DNA from: Hyphobacterium marinum
GTDB taxonomy: Bacteria; Pseudomonadota; Alphaproteobacteria; Caulobacterales; Maricaulaceae
Assembly (NCBI RefSeq): GCF_036330325.1
Contig: NZ_JAZDRO010000001.1
Location: forward strand, 620,001 to 684,000
Direction: 5' to 3'
DNA length: 64,000 nucleotides
The notes under the pieces were generated by a model. It did no database searches. It saw only the letters and a list, made by a program, of their open reading frames with translations, and was not told where the DNA came from. Each line of letters opens with the position of its first letter. Positions within the stretch are counted from its first letter, which is position 1. Made by a program: the position numbers and the translations under genes. Below, one piece after another: positions 44,686 to 53,784 of the stretch.

Positions 44686-46242
44686 TCATGGCTTGGCCCC
44701 GGTTTCAGCGCGGCGGAAATCTTCCGGGAAATGCTGCATCGCGCTGCGCACCGGCATGGGGGTCAGCCCGCCCATCGCGCAGAGCGAGCCGTCGACCATC
44801 ACCTCGCAAAGATCATCGAGGAGTTTCAGGTTCTTCTCGACATTGTCTCCGGCGCGGATTTTCGCGACCGTCTCGGCTCCGCGCACCGCGCCGACCCGGC
44901 AGGGCGTGCACTTGCCGCAGGATTCCTCGGCGCAGAATTCCATCGCGAACTCGGCCTGGCGGGCCATGTCGACCGTGTCGTTGAAGACGACGATTCCCCC
45001 ATGGCCGAGCATGGCTCCGGCGCTGGCAAGCGCCTCATAGTCCATTTCCACATCAAGACCGGAAGCCGGGATGTAGGCTCCGAGCGGGCCGCCCACCTGG
45101 ACTGCACGCACTTTCCGCCCCGACCGTGTGCCGCCGCCATACTCCTCGATCAACTCGCGTAGCGTAACGCCGAAGGCGGTTTCGACGAGGCCGCCCCGCT
45201 TGATGTCGCCAGCCAGTTGAAAGGCCTGCGTCCCGCGCGATCTTCCCGTGCCAAGCGCGGCATAGGCGTCCGGTCCTTGTCCGAGAATGTCCGGCACGGC
45301 GGCAAGCGAGAGCACGTTGTTGACGACGGTGGGCTGGCCGAAGAGGCCGGCAATGGCGGGGATGGGCGGCTTGGCGCGGACCATGCCGCGCTTGCCCTCA
45401 AGGCTGTCGAGCATGGCCGACTCCTCGCCGCAGATATAACTCCCCGCGCCGCGCCTTACGGTCAGATGGAAGTCCCGCCCCGACTCGAGGATGTTCGCGC
45501 CGAGCAGGCCCTTGCCTTCCATGGCGTGGATCGCCGCGCGCATGGTGGAGATGGCTTGCGGATATTCGGAGCGGATATAGACGAAGCCTTCTGTCGCGCC
45601 GACCGCCATGCCGGCGATGATCATGCCTTCGATGAGGCCGAACGGATCGCTTTCCAGGATCATGCGATCGGCATAGGTGCCGCTGTCGCCCTCATCGGCA
45701 TTGCAGCAGATGTATTTCTGCTCGGCTTTCGCGCCCAGCACGGTCTTCCACTTGATGCCGGTCGGGAAACCGGCCCCGCCCCGTCCGCGCAAGCCGGAAG
45801 CCGTCACCGCCTCGACGATGGATTCCGGTGCCAACTCGGCCGCGGCCTTGAGCCCGGTGAGGCCACCGTGGGCCTCGTAGTCGGCCAGATCGAGCGGATC
45901 GGTGACGCCGCAGCGCGCGAAGGTGATGCGGGTCTGCTTTTCGAGGAAAGGAATATTCGCGACCGGTCCGGTGCAGAGCGCGTGCTCGCCGCCGGTCAGG
46001 AAACCCACCTTGAACAGGTCAGCAACATCGCCCGGCGCGACCGGGCCATAGCCGACGCGTTCACCAGCAATCTCGACCTCGACCAGTGGTTCCAGCCAGT
46101 AGAGCCCGCGAGATCCGGTCCGGGTTATGGCGACATTCGCGCCGCGTGTATCCGCCTCGCGGGAAATGGCCTCGGCGACGGCGTCAGCGCCGACCGAACG
46201 CGCCGCGCTGTCTGATGGGACGAAGACGCGGATTGCGTTCAC
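44686..46242 (-). CDS. fdsB: Formate dehydrogenase beta subunit (NuoF-like)
   Basis: The 518-residue NAD- and FMN-binding subunit has GLRGRGGAGFPTGIKW for NADH binding, CNADEGDSGTYADRM for FMN, SLRRGAGSYICGEESA-type glycine stretch (here RRGAGSYICGEESAMLDS), and the C-terminal [4Fe-4S] motif ESCGKCTPCRVG. It passes electrons from the alpha subunit to NAD. The start is a GTG that overlaps the fdsG stop (GTGA), so translation is coupled. Confidence 0.95.
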   Translation of the reverse strand: MNAIRVFVPSDSAARSVGADAVAEAISREADTRGANVAITRTGSRGLYWLEPLVEVEIAGERVGYGPVAPGDVADLFKVGFLTGGEHALCTGPVANIPFLEKQTRITFARCGVTDPLDLADYEAHGGLTGLKAAAELAPESIVEAVTASGLRGRGGAGFPTGIKWKTVLGAKAEQKYICCNADEGDSGTYADRMILESDPFGLIEGMIIAGMAVGATEGFVYIRSEYPQAISTMRAAIHAMEGKGLLGANILESGRDFHLTVRRGAGSYICGEESAMLDSLEGKRGMVRAKPPIPAIAGLFGQPTVVNNVLSLAAVPDILGQGPDAYAALGTGRSRGTQAFQLAGDIKRGGLVETAFGVTLRELIEEYGGGTRSGRKVRAVQVGGPLGAYIPASGLDVEMDYEALASAGAMLGHGGIVVFNDTVDMARQAEFAMEFCAEESCGKCTPCRVGAVRGAETVAKIRAGDNVEKNLKLLDDLCEVMVDGSLCAMGGLTPMPVRSAMQHFPEDFRRAETGAKP

Positions 46243-46706
46243 CGGCCACCCCCCTTCACGCGGGCAAGAATGGTGTCGCGGTCGGCCCGTCCGATCAGGT
46301 CTCCATCGACCATGGCGGCGGGCGAGAGGGCGCAATTGCCCAGGCAATAAACCGCTTCGAGCGTCACACCGCCGTCAGGCGAGGTCGCCCCGGTGGAACA
46401 GCCCAAATCGCGTTCGAGGTCGGCGGCGAGCGCGTCTCCACCGGCGGCCTGACAGGACTCGGCCCGGCAGAGTTTCACCACACAGCGCCCCTGCGGCTCC
46501 TCGGTGAAGTCGGTATAGAAGCTGCGTACGCCATGGACTTCGGCGCGGGAGCGGTTGATGGCATGGGCCAGCGTACGCAACGCCGCGTCATCGACACAGC
46601 CGAACCGGTGCTGCACGTCGTGCAGCATTTCGATGAGCGCGTCGGGGCGGTTGGCATGGGCCGCCGCAATGGCGCGGACCGCCTCGTCTGCTTCCGATCC
46701 GTTCAA
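46239..46706 (-). CDS. fdsG: Formate dehydrogenase gamma subunit (NuoE-like)
   Basis: The 155-residue thioredoxin-like subunit binds a [2Fe-2S] cluster through four cysteines arranged C-x4-C (KLCRAESCQ) and C-x3-C (AVYCLGNCALSP). It is the first gene of the operon. I set the start at the TTG at 46706, preceded by GGGAGGTGAGC, because no ATG is available close to the domain and the longer frame to 46892 runs into the divergent promoter region. Confidence 0.92.
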   Translation of the reverse strand: MNGSEADEAVRAIAAAHANRPDALIEMLHDVQHRFGCVDDAALRTLAHAINRSRAEVHGVRSFYTDFTEEPQGRCVVKLCRAESCQAAGGDALAADLERDLGCSTGATSPDGGVTLEAVYCLGNCALSPAAMVDGDLIGRADRDTILARVKGGGR

Positions 46707-46845
46707 GCGCTCACCTCCCGTCAATCGCCCGCAGATTGAAGGAGGAGACCTTAACCCGGATTCAATTTCAACGCACAGGCGACAGGGCGCGATATTTCCG
46801 TGATAGTGGAGGCCAGGAACCGGACCAGACTCACGAGGAATACCC

Positions 46846-48048
46846 ATGCGCGAAGCCGTCATCGTCTCCACCGCCCGCACGCCGATCGGCAAGGCCTATC
46901 GCGGCGCGTTCAACAACACCCAGGCCCAGGAGCTGGGCGGGCATGTCATCGCCAATGCGGTCAAACGCGCCGGGATCGATGGGGCCGAGGTCGATGACGT
47001 GATCATGGGCGCGGCGATGCAGCAGGGCTCGACCTTTCAGAACACGGCGCGGCAATGCCTCATCCGGGGCGGGTTGCCGACGAGTGTCGCGGGCATGACG
47101 GTCGACCGGCAGTGCGCCTCGGGCATGATGGCGATCTCGGTCGCGGCCAAGCAGATCATCACCGATGGCATGGCGGTGACGGTCGGCGGCGGGCTGGAAT
47201 CCATCTCGCTCGTCCAGAACGAGCACATGAATCTCCACCGCGCTTTTGATCCGTGGATCAATGAACACGTCCCCGCGCTCTACATGTCGATGCTGGAAAC
47301 CGCCGAAATTGTCGCCGACCGCTATGGCATTTCCCGCGAGGCGCAGGACGAATATTCGCTGCAATCCCAGCAGCGCACAGCCGCGGCACAGGCTGCCGGA
47401 AAGTTCGATGACGAGATCGTGCCGCTGGCTTCGAAAATGGGCGTGATGGACAAGGAGACGAAGGAAATCTCTATCGTCGATACACTGTTGAAGCAGGACG
47501 AGGGCAATCGCGCCGACACGACGCTGGAAGGCCTTTCCGGGCTGCGCACCGTCCACGCTAACGGCCAGAAGGTGAAGGAAGGCAAATACATCACCGCCGG
47601 CAATGCGTCCCAGCTGTCCGACGGGGCCTCGGCCTCGGTGCTGATGGAAGCGAAGGAAGCCGAGAAGCGCGGCCTGACGCCGCTCGGGGCGTATCGCGGT
47701 ATCGCGGTGGCCGGTCTCGACCCGGACGAGATGGGCATCGGCCCGGTCTATGCCGTGCCGAAACTCCTGAAAGCCCACGGGCTGAAGATGGACGATATCG
47801 GCCTGTGGGAGCTCAACGAAGCCTTCGCCGTGCAGGTCCTCTACTGCCGGGACAAGCTCGGCATCCCGAACGAGAACCTCAACGTCAATGGCGGCGCGAT
47901 CTCCATCGGCCACCCCTATGGCATGTCCGGCGCGCGCATGGTCGGCCACGCCCTCATCGAGGGCAAACGCCGCGGCGTGAAATACGTGGTCTGCACGATG
48001 TGCGTCGGCGGCGGCATGGGCGCGGCCGGATTGTTCGAGGTTTTATAG
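46846..48048 (+). CDS. Acetyl-CoA C-acyltransferase (thiolase)
   Basis: The 400-residue thiolase has the acyl-binding cysteine in VDRQCASGMMA near residue 87, the NEAFAVQVLY segment, the GGAISIGHPYGMSGAR histidine region and the C-terminal catalytic cysteine in CTMCVGGGMGAAG. It cleaves 3-oxoacyl-CoA to acetyl-CoA and a shortened acyl-CoA. It is divergent from the formate operon, with 139 bases between. GAGGAA precedes the ATG. No fadB-like partner is adjacent, so it may serve the catabolic island at 19-29 kb, which lacks a thiolase. Confidence 0.95.
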   Translation: MREAVIVSTARTPIGKAYRGAFNNTQAQELGGHVIANAVKRAGIDGAEVDDVIMGAAMQQGSTFQNTARQCLIRGGLPTSVAGMTVDRQCASGMMAISVAAKQIITDGMAVTVGGGLESISLVQNEHMNLHRAFDPWINEHVPALYMSMLETAEIVADRYGISREAQDEYSLQSQQRTAAAQAAGKFDDEIVPLASKMGVMDKETKEISIVDTLLKQDEGNRADTTLEGLSGLRTVHANGQKVKEGKYITAGNASQLSDGASASVLMEAKEAEKRGLTPLGAYRGIAVAGLDPDEMGIGPVYAVPKLLKAHGLKMDDIGLWELNEAFAVQVLYCRDKLGIPNENLNVNGGAISIGHPYGMSGARMVGHALIEGKRRGVKYVVCTMCVGGGMGAAGLFEVL

Positions 48049-48058
48049 GGAAAGTTTA

Positions 48059-48404
48059 CCCTCTCCCTCCAGGGAGAGGGGGCTTTGCGGGCCGATTGCA
48101 ATTGCAATACCCAAGGGCTGTTCGCCGCTTCCATCATCGGAAACCGGGGTTCCTGCGGAAGCAGGAATCCAGAAAGCTAGCTCTGGATCCCAGCTTTCGC
48201 TGGGAACCCGAGGGAGCATTCGACAGCAGTCTTCATACTGAGGTGCTTTCCGCCTGCCCTCGCGAAAGCGGGGGTCAGGAAAGTCTTAAAAGTACGCTGT
48301 GCACCGTTTCCCATCCTTCAAGGCTGCTTCGCAGCACCTCAGGATGAGGGATTTCCATTGATTTAAGACCCCTCACATGGGCCCTCTCCCTGGAGGGAGG
48401 GGGC
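48059..48404. repeat. Mosaic of intergenic palindromes (REP-like)
   Basis: This 366-base gene-free gap holds at least six palindromes. CCCTCTCCCT-CC-AGGGAGAGGG is at 48059-48080, TTCCTGC-GGAA-GCAGGAA at 48150-48167, and TCCCAGC-TTTC-GCTGGGA at 48188-48205. Near 48254-48279 an imperfect CCTGCCCTCGC-GAAA-GCGGGGGTCAGG pairs. At 48312-48347 CATCCT...GCTGC-TTC-GCAGC...AGGATG forms a double hairpin, and 48381-48404 repeats the first palindrome family. The first and last elements bracket the block. Elements of this look are widespread between genes of alphaproteobacteria. No coding sequence is evident in the gap. The first hairpin could also end thiolase transcription. Confidence 0.75.
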
Positions 48405-48414
48405 ACTCGCGTCC

Positions 48415-49341
48415 CTAAAGCCGCTGTTCGATCCAGTCGGCAAATTTGTTGATCTCCGCCTCGGCTCCGATCTCGTTGACGGTCTCGTGGCGGAAATGGC
48501 TGAGAATATTGACGGTGACGTCTTTGAGGCCCTGCCTGCGCAGGCGTTCAGCGAGCGCGGTGACCGCCTTGCCGCCATCGGTCGCGGGGTCGTCTTCCCC
48601 GCCGATGAGGTGAAGCGGGAAGTCCTTGCGGATCGGCTTCAGCGCGGCGTTGTCCTGCGCCAGTCCCATGCCGTGCGCGAAATCCTTCCACAGCGAGATC
48701 TGCGCCGGCCAGCCGCACAGCGGGTCGGCGACATAGGCATCAACGGCACCAAGGTCGCGTGACAGCCAGCCAAAGGCCGAACGTTCGGCAGAGAAATTCT
48801 TGTCCCAGGTCTTGAAGGTCATGCCGTCGATCAGGGTGGCCGGTTTGCGGTCCCCGCCGACGAGCGATTCCAGGCCCAGCACGAATTTGAGGAGGCCGAC
48901 TGGCCCGGAAAGATTGGCATTCCAGATCGCGGCACCGGCGAGATGTTCGCTCTCACGGAGCACCTGGTTGAAGGCGATGGTTCCGCCCATGGAATGACCC
49001 AGCACGAAGAGCGGAACGCCGGGATGGCGCGCGCGCAGATCGGCTTCGACGGCACTGACATCTGTCATCACCTTGTCCCAGCCGCCAGTGTCCGCAAAGC
49101 GGCGCGGTGAGCCATCGGGCGCGGTGGTGAAGCCGTGCCCGCGATGGTCATGGGCACAGACATGAATGCCCCGCCCGCTCAGTATCTGCGCAAACTTCCC
49201 ATAGCGAGCGGCGTGTTCGGCAAGGCCGTGATTGACGTGGAGGAGGGCGCGCAGATTGCCCTGCGCGGGCCGGTCATAGACGTTGAGGCTCGCTCCGCTG
49301 GGGCTGTCCAGCGTCCGGCGCTCGAAACCTGATTGAGCCAT
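48415..49341 (-). CDS. Monoacylglycerol lipase-like alpha/beta hydrolase
   Basis: The 308-residue protein shows the lysophospholipase/monoglyceride lipase pattern: LLHVNHGLAEHAARYGKFA oxyanion region, HDHRGHGFT, the nucleophile elbow LGHSMGGTIAFN near residue 114, GGEDDPATDGG with the Asp, and a C-terminal His in FRHETVNEIG. It would release a fatty acid and glycerol. Its neighbour glpK, divergent by 100 bases, phosphorylates glycerol, so the two make a simple pathway. An AGGGAGGGAG ribosome site precedes the ATG at 49341. Confidence 0.9.
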   Translation of the reverse strand: MAQSGFERRTLDSPSGASLNVYDRPAQGNLRALLHVNHGLAEHAARYGKFAQILSGRGIHVCAHDHRGHGFTTAPDGSPRRFADTGGWDKVMTDVSAVEADLRARHPGVPLFVLGHSMGGTIAFNQVLRESEHLAGAAIWNANLSGPVGLLKFVLGLESLVGGDRKPATLIDGMTFKTWDKNFSAERSAFGWLSRDLGAVDAYVADPLCGWPAQISLWKDFAHGMGLAQDNAALKPIRKDFPLHLIGGEDDPATDGGKAVTALAERLRRQGLKDVTVNILSHFRHETVNEIGAEAEINKFADWIEQRL

Positions 49342-49441
49342 GTCACTCCCTCCCTCGCGTCGGCACACACGCTAGCGCGTTTCCTCCCGGCAAGGCGAGG
49401 CTATAGTCGCGGGCGAAAGGCCGAACCGGGAGGAACAAGGG

Positions 49442-50944
49442 ATGGGCAAGGACGCGCTGCTGGCCATCGATCAGGGAACGACAAGCTCGCGCGCCATCGT
49501 GTTTGCGCCCGATGGCACGGTGATCGCCGCCGCGCAGCAGGAATTCGCCCAGATCTACCCCCAGCCGGGCTGGGTTGAGCACGACGCGGACGTGATCTGG
49601 GCAACGGTGACGACGACGATCCGGCAGGCGGCGGCGAAAGCGGCCAAGGCCGGTTGGACCATTCGCGCGGCGGGCCTGACCAACCAGCGCGAAACGTCCA
49701 TCATCTGGGACCGGAAAACCGGGCGACCGATCCATAATGCCATCGTCTGGCAGGACCGGCGTACCGCCGACCGCTGTCGCAACATGCGCGAAGCGGGACA
49801 TGAAACGCTTGTCGCGGAGAAGACCGGCCTCGTTCTCGATCCCTATTTCTCGGCCACGAAGTTCGCCTGGATTCTCGATGCCGTGGACGCGGCGCGGGAC
49901 TGGGCGGCGAGAGGCGAGCTCGCCTTTGGCACGGTTGACAGCTTCCTGATCTGGCGGCTCACCGGCGGCGCGGTTCATGCGACTGACGCGACCAATGCCA
50001 GCCGGACCTCGCTCTTCGATCTGAAAGCCTCGCGCTGGGACAACGAATTACTCGATCTCTTCGGCGTGCCGGCGTCCGGCCTGCCAGACGTGCGCGACTG
50101 CGCCGGAGACTTCGGCACGATCAGCGAGGACATCCTGCCCGGTGGTGTACCCATTCTCGGCGTTGCGGGCGACCAGCAGGCCGCCGCCATCGGTCAGGCC
50201 TGTTTCGCGCCGGGCGAAGCGAAATGCACCTATGGCACCGGGGCTTTCCTGCTGCTCAATACGGGACGGAATATGGCGGTGTCCGAGAACCGTCTGTTGT
50301 CGACCGTCGCCTACCGGCTGAACGGGGAAACGACATTCGCGCTGGAAGGCTCGGTTCTCTCGGCCGGAGCGACGGTGCAATGGCTGCGCGACGGGCTTGG
50401 CCTCATCGGCAAGGCCTCGGAAATCGAGGCGCTGGCGGCCAGTGCCGATCCGGACAGCGGTGTCTATCTCGTTCCGGCCTTCACCGGGCTCGGTGCGCCC
50501 TGGTGGGATGCCGAGGCGCGCGGCGCGCTGGTCGGGCTGACGCGAGGAGCAGGCCGTGCCGAGATCGCGCTTGCGGCGCTCGATTCCACCGCGCACCAGA
50601 CCGGCGACCTCCTCGACGCGATGGCCCGCGACGGTGTTCCGGCGAGCCGGCTCAAGGTCGATGGCGGGATGGCGGGGAATGACCGCTTCCTGCAACGCCT
50701 TGCGGACCTCACCGGCGTCGCCGTGACCCGCCCGGTCAACACCGAGTCGACCGCCTGGGGCGCAGCCTTCCTCGCCGGGCTGGGGGCGGGGATGATTGCA
50801 TCGCTCGAAGAAGGCGCGTCTATGTGGAAAGCCGACCGCTCCTTCTCGCCGGAGCTGGTAGACGAGGCACGGCAGGCCAGCCGGGCGGGTTGGTCAGAAG
50901 CGGTCGCGCGAGTGCTCTGCGATCAACCTTCGTCGAAAGCGTAG
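49442..50944 (+). CDS. glpK: Glycerol kinase
   Basis: The 500-residue FGGY kinase starts AIDQGTTSSRAIVFAPDG, has the FGGY signature regions NQRETSIIWDRKTGRPIHNA and GTGAFLLLNTG, and DGGMAGNDRFLQRLADL near the end. It converts glycerol and ATP to glycerol 3-phosphate in the cytoplasm. GGGAGGAAC precedes the ATG. Its last 22 bases overlap the convergent regulator gene. No glpD or glpF lies in the window. Confidence 0.97.
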   Translation: MGKDALLAIDQGTTSSRAIVFAPDGTVIAAAQQEFAQIYPQPGWVEHDADVIWATVTTTIRQAAAKAAKAGWTIRAAGLTNQRETSIIWDRKTGRPIHNAIVWQDRRTADRCRNMREAGHETLVAEKTGLVLDPYFSATKFAWILDAVDAARDWAARGELAFGTVDSFLIWRLTGGAVHATDATNASRTSLFDLKASRWDNELLDLFGVPASGLPDVRDCAGDFGTISEDILPGGVPILGVAGDQQAAAIGQACFAPGEAKCTYGTGAFLLLNTGRNMAVSENRLLSTVAYRLNGETTFALEGSVLSAGATVQWLRDGLGLIGKASEIEALAASADPDSGVYLVPAFTGLGAPWWDAEARGALVGLTRGAGRAEIALAALDSTAHQTGDLLDAMARDGVPASRLKVDGGMAGNDRFLQRLADLTGVAVTRPVNTESTAWGAAFLAGLGAGMIASLEEGASMWKADRSFSPELVDEARQASRAGWSEAVARVLCDQPSSKA

Positions 50945-52350
50945 GGGCTCAAACTCCGCCGCCACGGGTCGGGCTGAAGCGGGCGGTTCATCGGCGGGAA
51001 GGCGCGATGGGCACAGGCCGGGCGTTCGCAGATCCGGCAGGCGAGGCCGATTTTCGCCGCGTCGGTTTCCGCCAGTCCATCGGCATAGAGTATGCGCTCG
51101 GCGTTCTCCCACTCACAGCCAACGGCGACCGCATATCGGACCGGCGGTTCACCCGGCGCACCAGGCTTGTGAATGGCCCTGACCACCGAGACATAGGCGC
51201 TGCCATCGGGCAGTTCGAAGCGCTGGCGCAGGAGGCGTTCGGGCGTGCGGAACGCCTCGTAAAGCGCCCATTTCGGACAGCCGCCGCCTGACCGGGCAAA
51301 AGGCAGGACGCCGCCTCCATGGCGTTTGGAAACATTCCCGGCGAGATCGACCCGCACCATGAAAAAGGGCACGCCGCGTTCGCCCTGGCGCTGCAGCGTC
51401 GTCAGGCGATGGCAGACCGTCTCGAAACTGGCTTCAAAGCGGCGGCAGAGAAGCTCAATATCGTAGCGGCTGGCTTCAGCCGCCTTCAGGAAAGCCGAGT
51501 AGGGCATCAGCAACGCCGCCGCGAAATAGTTGGCGAGGCTGATCCGGTAGAGCGTGCGGGCCTCCTTCGCCGCGAAGCCGGGCCGGTCGGCAAGTTCGTC
51601 GATCAACTCACCTTGCTCGAGGAGGGCAATGGCCGTCGCCATCTGGAAGGGGCGGGCTTCCAGCGGCAGGGATTCAGCCAGCATGAGCCGCCGGGCGTGG
51701 AAGTCGAGCCGCCGTCTCGTGCCGCCCATGACCGCGTCCTCGAACACCCGCACCACGACGCCATGGGCGTCCTGGAGATGATCTTCCAGCGTGCGATCCC
51801 GGTGCCGGGTCACGAGCTTCAACTTGCGCGCCAGGTCCTCGGCAGCGGTTTCGAGTTCGGGGAAATGATTGCGCTGGGCGTCGATGGCATCGCGCACCGC
51901 TTCGGGCGCGCCACCGGCACCGACATGCGCACCGCCGGAAATGCGCGACATCATTTCCGCCGCTGCACCGGTCGATTCCCGGTAGGCCTGATGCAGGCGG
52001 GTCAGGGCTTCGGCCGCACGCGGCTGGGATTCGGCCAGCTCCGTCAGCTCGATCCGGTCCAGCGCGAGGGCCGACAGGACCGGTTCGGCCGCGGCCTCCT
52101 CGAGGTCGGCAACCAGCTGGCGGTCCGAGCCCTCGGCAAAGCCGCGCACATCGATATCGAAGGTGTCGGCGAGCGCGAGCAGGACGCGGGCCGTGATCGG
52201 CCGCTGGTTGCGTTCCAGGAGGTTGAGATAGCTCGGCGAGACGCCCAGCGCCTCGGCGGCTTCGGCCTGGGTCAGCCCCTGTTCGCGCCGCAATCGGCGC
52301 AGGCGTGCCCCGGCGAAAATCTTCTCCTGCGGTGTCGTCGGTTCCAGCAT
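50923..52350 (-). CDS. ScfR/RamB-type regulator of short-chain acyl or acetate metabolism
   Basis: The 475-residue protein has an N-terminal XRE helix-turn-helix (GARLRRLRREQGLTQAEAAE then LGVSPSYLNLLERNQRPI), a middle IrrE-like domain (residues about 180-300), and a C-terminal domain with conserved cysteines (CRICERPACAHRAFPP) typical of short-chain fatty-acyl regulators such as RamB and ScfR. These control isocitrate lyase, malate synthase and related genes in response to acetate or propionate. Its placement divergent from aceA-aceB agrees. It converges on glpK with a 22-base overlap. Confidence 0.92.
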   Translation of the reverse strand: MLEPTTPQEKIFAGARLRRLRREQGLTQAEAAEALGVSPSYLNLLERNQRPITARVLLALADTFDIDVRGFAEGSDRQLVADLEEAAAEPVLSALALDRIELTELAESQPRAAEALTRLHQAYRESTGAAAEMMSRISGGAHVGAGGAPEAVRDAIDAQRNHFPELETAAEDLARKLKLVTRHRDRTLEDHLQDAHGVVVRVFEDAVMGGTRRRLDFHARRLMLAESLPLEARPFQMATAIALLEQGELIDELADRPGFAAKEARTLYRISLANYFAAALLMPYSAFLKAAEASRYDIELLCRRFEASFETVCHRLTTLQRQGERGVPFFMVRVDLAGNVSKRHGGGVLPFARSGGGCPKWALYEAFRTPERLLRQRFELPDGSAYVSVVRAIHKPGAPGEPPVRYAVAVGCEWENAERILYADGLAETDAAKIGLACRICERPACAHRAFPPMNRPLQPDPWRRSLSPYAFDEG

Positions 52351-52489
52351 GTCAATTATTTACAACACGACATCATGACAATTGTAGGAAGTATACACCG
52401 ACGCCTCTTTCCTTGCCAGAGGCCATGGACGCCTTTGTTTTAAAGGGTCTAGGTCAGGGCAACGGATGGTTCCAACACGGAGGGCGGTC
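52351..52489. promoter_or_regulatory. Divergent promoter region of the regulator and aceA
   Basis: This AT-rich 139-base gap holds the spaced inverted repeat TACAA (52361-52365) and TTGTA (52382-52386), including an eight-base palindrome ACAATTGT at 52378-52385. On the regulator strand TTGTCA and TAAATAAT are placed like a promoter. These are candidate regulator sites; none matches a confirmed RamB box closely. Confidence 0.4.
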
Positions 52490-53782
52490 ATGACCGGTCA
52501 CACATTCACTTCCCTGATTCCCGCGGCCGAGGGCCGGTTTGATGGCATCGAGCGCAATTACACCGCCGACGAAGTCGTGGCGCTGCGCGGCTCGCTGCAG
52601 ATCGAACACACGCTGGCGCGGCACGGGGCGGACAAGCTCTGGTCGCTCCTCAAGACCGAGCCCTACATCAATGCGCTGGGCGCGCTTTCGGGAAACCAGG
52701 CCATGCAGATGGTCCGGGCGGGCCTGAAGGCTATCTACCTGTCCGGCTGGCAGGTGGCGGCCGACGCCAACACGGCCGGGTCGATGTATCCCGACCAGTC
52801 GCTCTACCCGGCCAACTCCGCGCCGGAACTGGCCAGGAAGATCAACACCACACTGCGCCGCGCCGACCAGATCGAGGTCAGCGAGGGCGGGGCGTCGCGC
52901 GACTGGTTCGCGCCGATCGTCGCCGATGCCGAGGCCGGCTTCGGCGGACCGCTTAATTGCTATGAAATCATGCGCGCCTTCATCGAGGCCGGCGTGGCCG
53001 GGGTCCATTTCGAGGACCAGGTCGCGGCTGAGAAGAAGTGCGGCCATCTAGGCGGCAAGGTTCTGGTCTCCACCAGCGCCCACGAGCGCAATCTCAACGC
53101 GGCGCGCCTGGCGGCGGATGTGGCGGGTGTGCCGACGCTGATCCTGGCACGGACTGATGCGGAATCGGCCACGCTGATCAATTCCGACATCGACGAGCGT
53201 GACCACGAGTTCATCGATTTCGAGGCCGGGCGTACGCCGGAAGGCTTCTATCGCCTGAAACCCGGCATGGGCGTCGATCACTGTATCAAGCGCGGTCTCG
53301 CCTATGCGAAATATGCCGACCTTCTGTGGTGGGAGACGTCGAAGCCCAATCTCGACGAGGCGCGCCGCTTCGCCGAGGCGATCCAGCGCGAATTCCCGGG
53401 CAAGATGATGGCCTATAACTGCTCGCCGTCCTTCAACTGGGAAGCCAATCTCGACAAGGAAACCATCGAGACCTTCCAGCAGGAGTTGGGCGCGATGGGC
53501 TACAAATTCCAGTTCGTCACACTTGCCGGTTTCCACCAGCTCAATCACGGCATGTTCCAGCTGGCCTCGGGTTATCGCGACCGCGGCATGGGGGCGTATT
53601 CCGAGCTTCAACAGGCCGAGTTCGGTTCAGAGAAAGACGGCTACACGGCCACCCGTCACCAGCGCGAGGTCGGCACCGGCTATTTCGACCGGGTCAACCA
53701 GACGCTTTCAGGCGGTCTCGCCTCGACGACGGCGATGGGTGAATCGACCGAGAGCGCGCAGTTCACCGTGGCGGCGGAATAG
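52490..53782 (+). CDS. aceA: Isocitrate lyase
   Basis: The 430-residue enzyme has the isocitrate lyase signature EKKCGHLGGKVL with the catalytic cysteine near residue 185, WQVAADANTAGSMYPDQSLY, and NCSPSFNW. It splits isocitrate to glyoxylate and succinate, the first step of the glyoxylate shunt. GGAGGGCGGTC before the ATG at 52490 sets the start; an in-frame ATG eight codons upstream lacks a ribosome site. It is two bases ahead of aceB and clearly in one operon with it. Confidence 0.97.
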   Translation: MTGHTFTSLIPAAEGRFDGIERNYTADEVVALRGSLQIEHTLARHGADKLWSLLKTEPYINALGALSGNQAMQMVRAGLKAIYLSGWQVAADANTAGSMYPDQSLYPANSAPELARKINTTLRRADQIEVSEGGASRDWFAPIVADAEAGFGGPLNCYEIMRAFIEAGVAGVHFEDQVAAEKKCGHLGGKVLVSTSAHERNLNAARLAADVAGVPTLILARTDAESATLINSDIDERDHEFIDFEAGRTPEGFYRLKPGMGVDHCIKRGLAYAKYADLLWWETSKPNLDEARRFAEAIQREFPGKMMAYNCSPSFNWEANLDKETIETFQQELGAMGYKFQFVTLAGFHQLNHGMFQLASGYRDRGMGAYSELQQAEFGSEKDGYTATRHQREVGTGYFDRVNQTLSGGLASTTAMGESTESAQFTVAAE

Positions 53783-53784
53783 TC

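Noticed and set aside
48059..48404. CRISPR array in the repeat-rich gap
   Set aside because: The palindromes differ from each other and are irregularly spaced, with no uniform repeat-spacer structure and no cas genes nearby.
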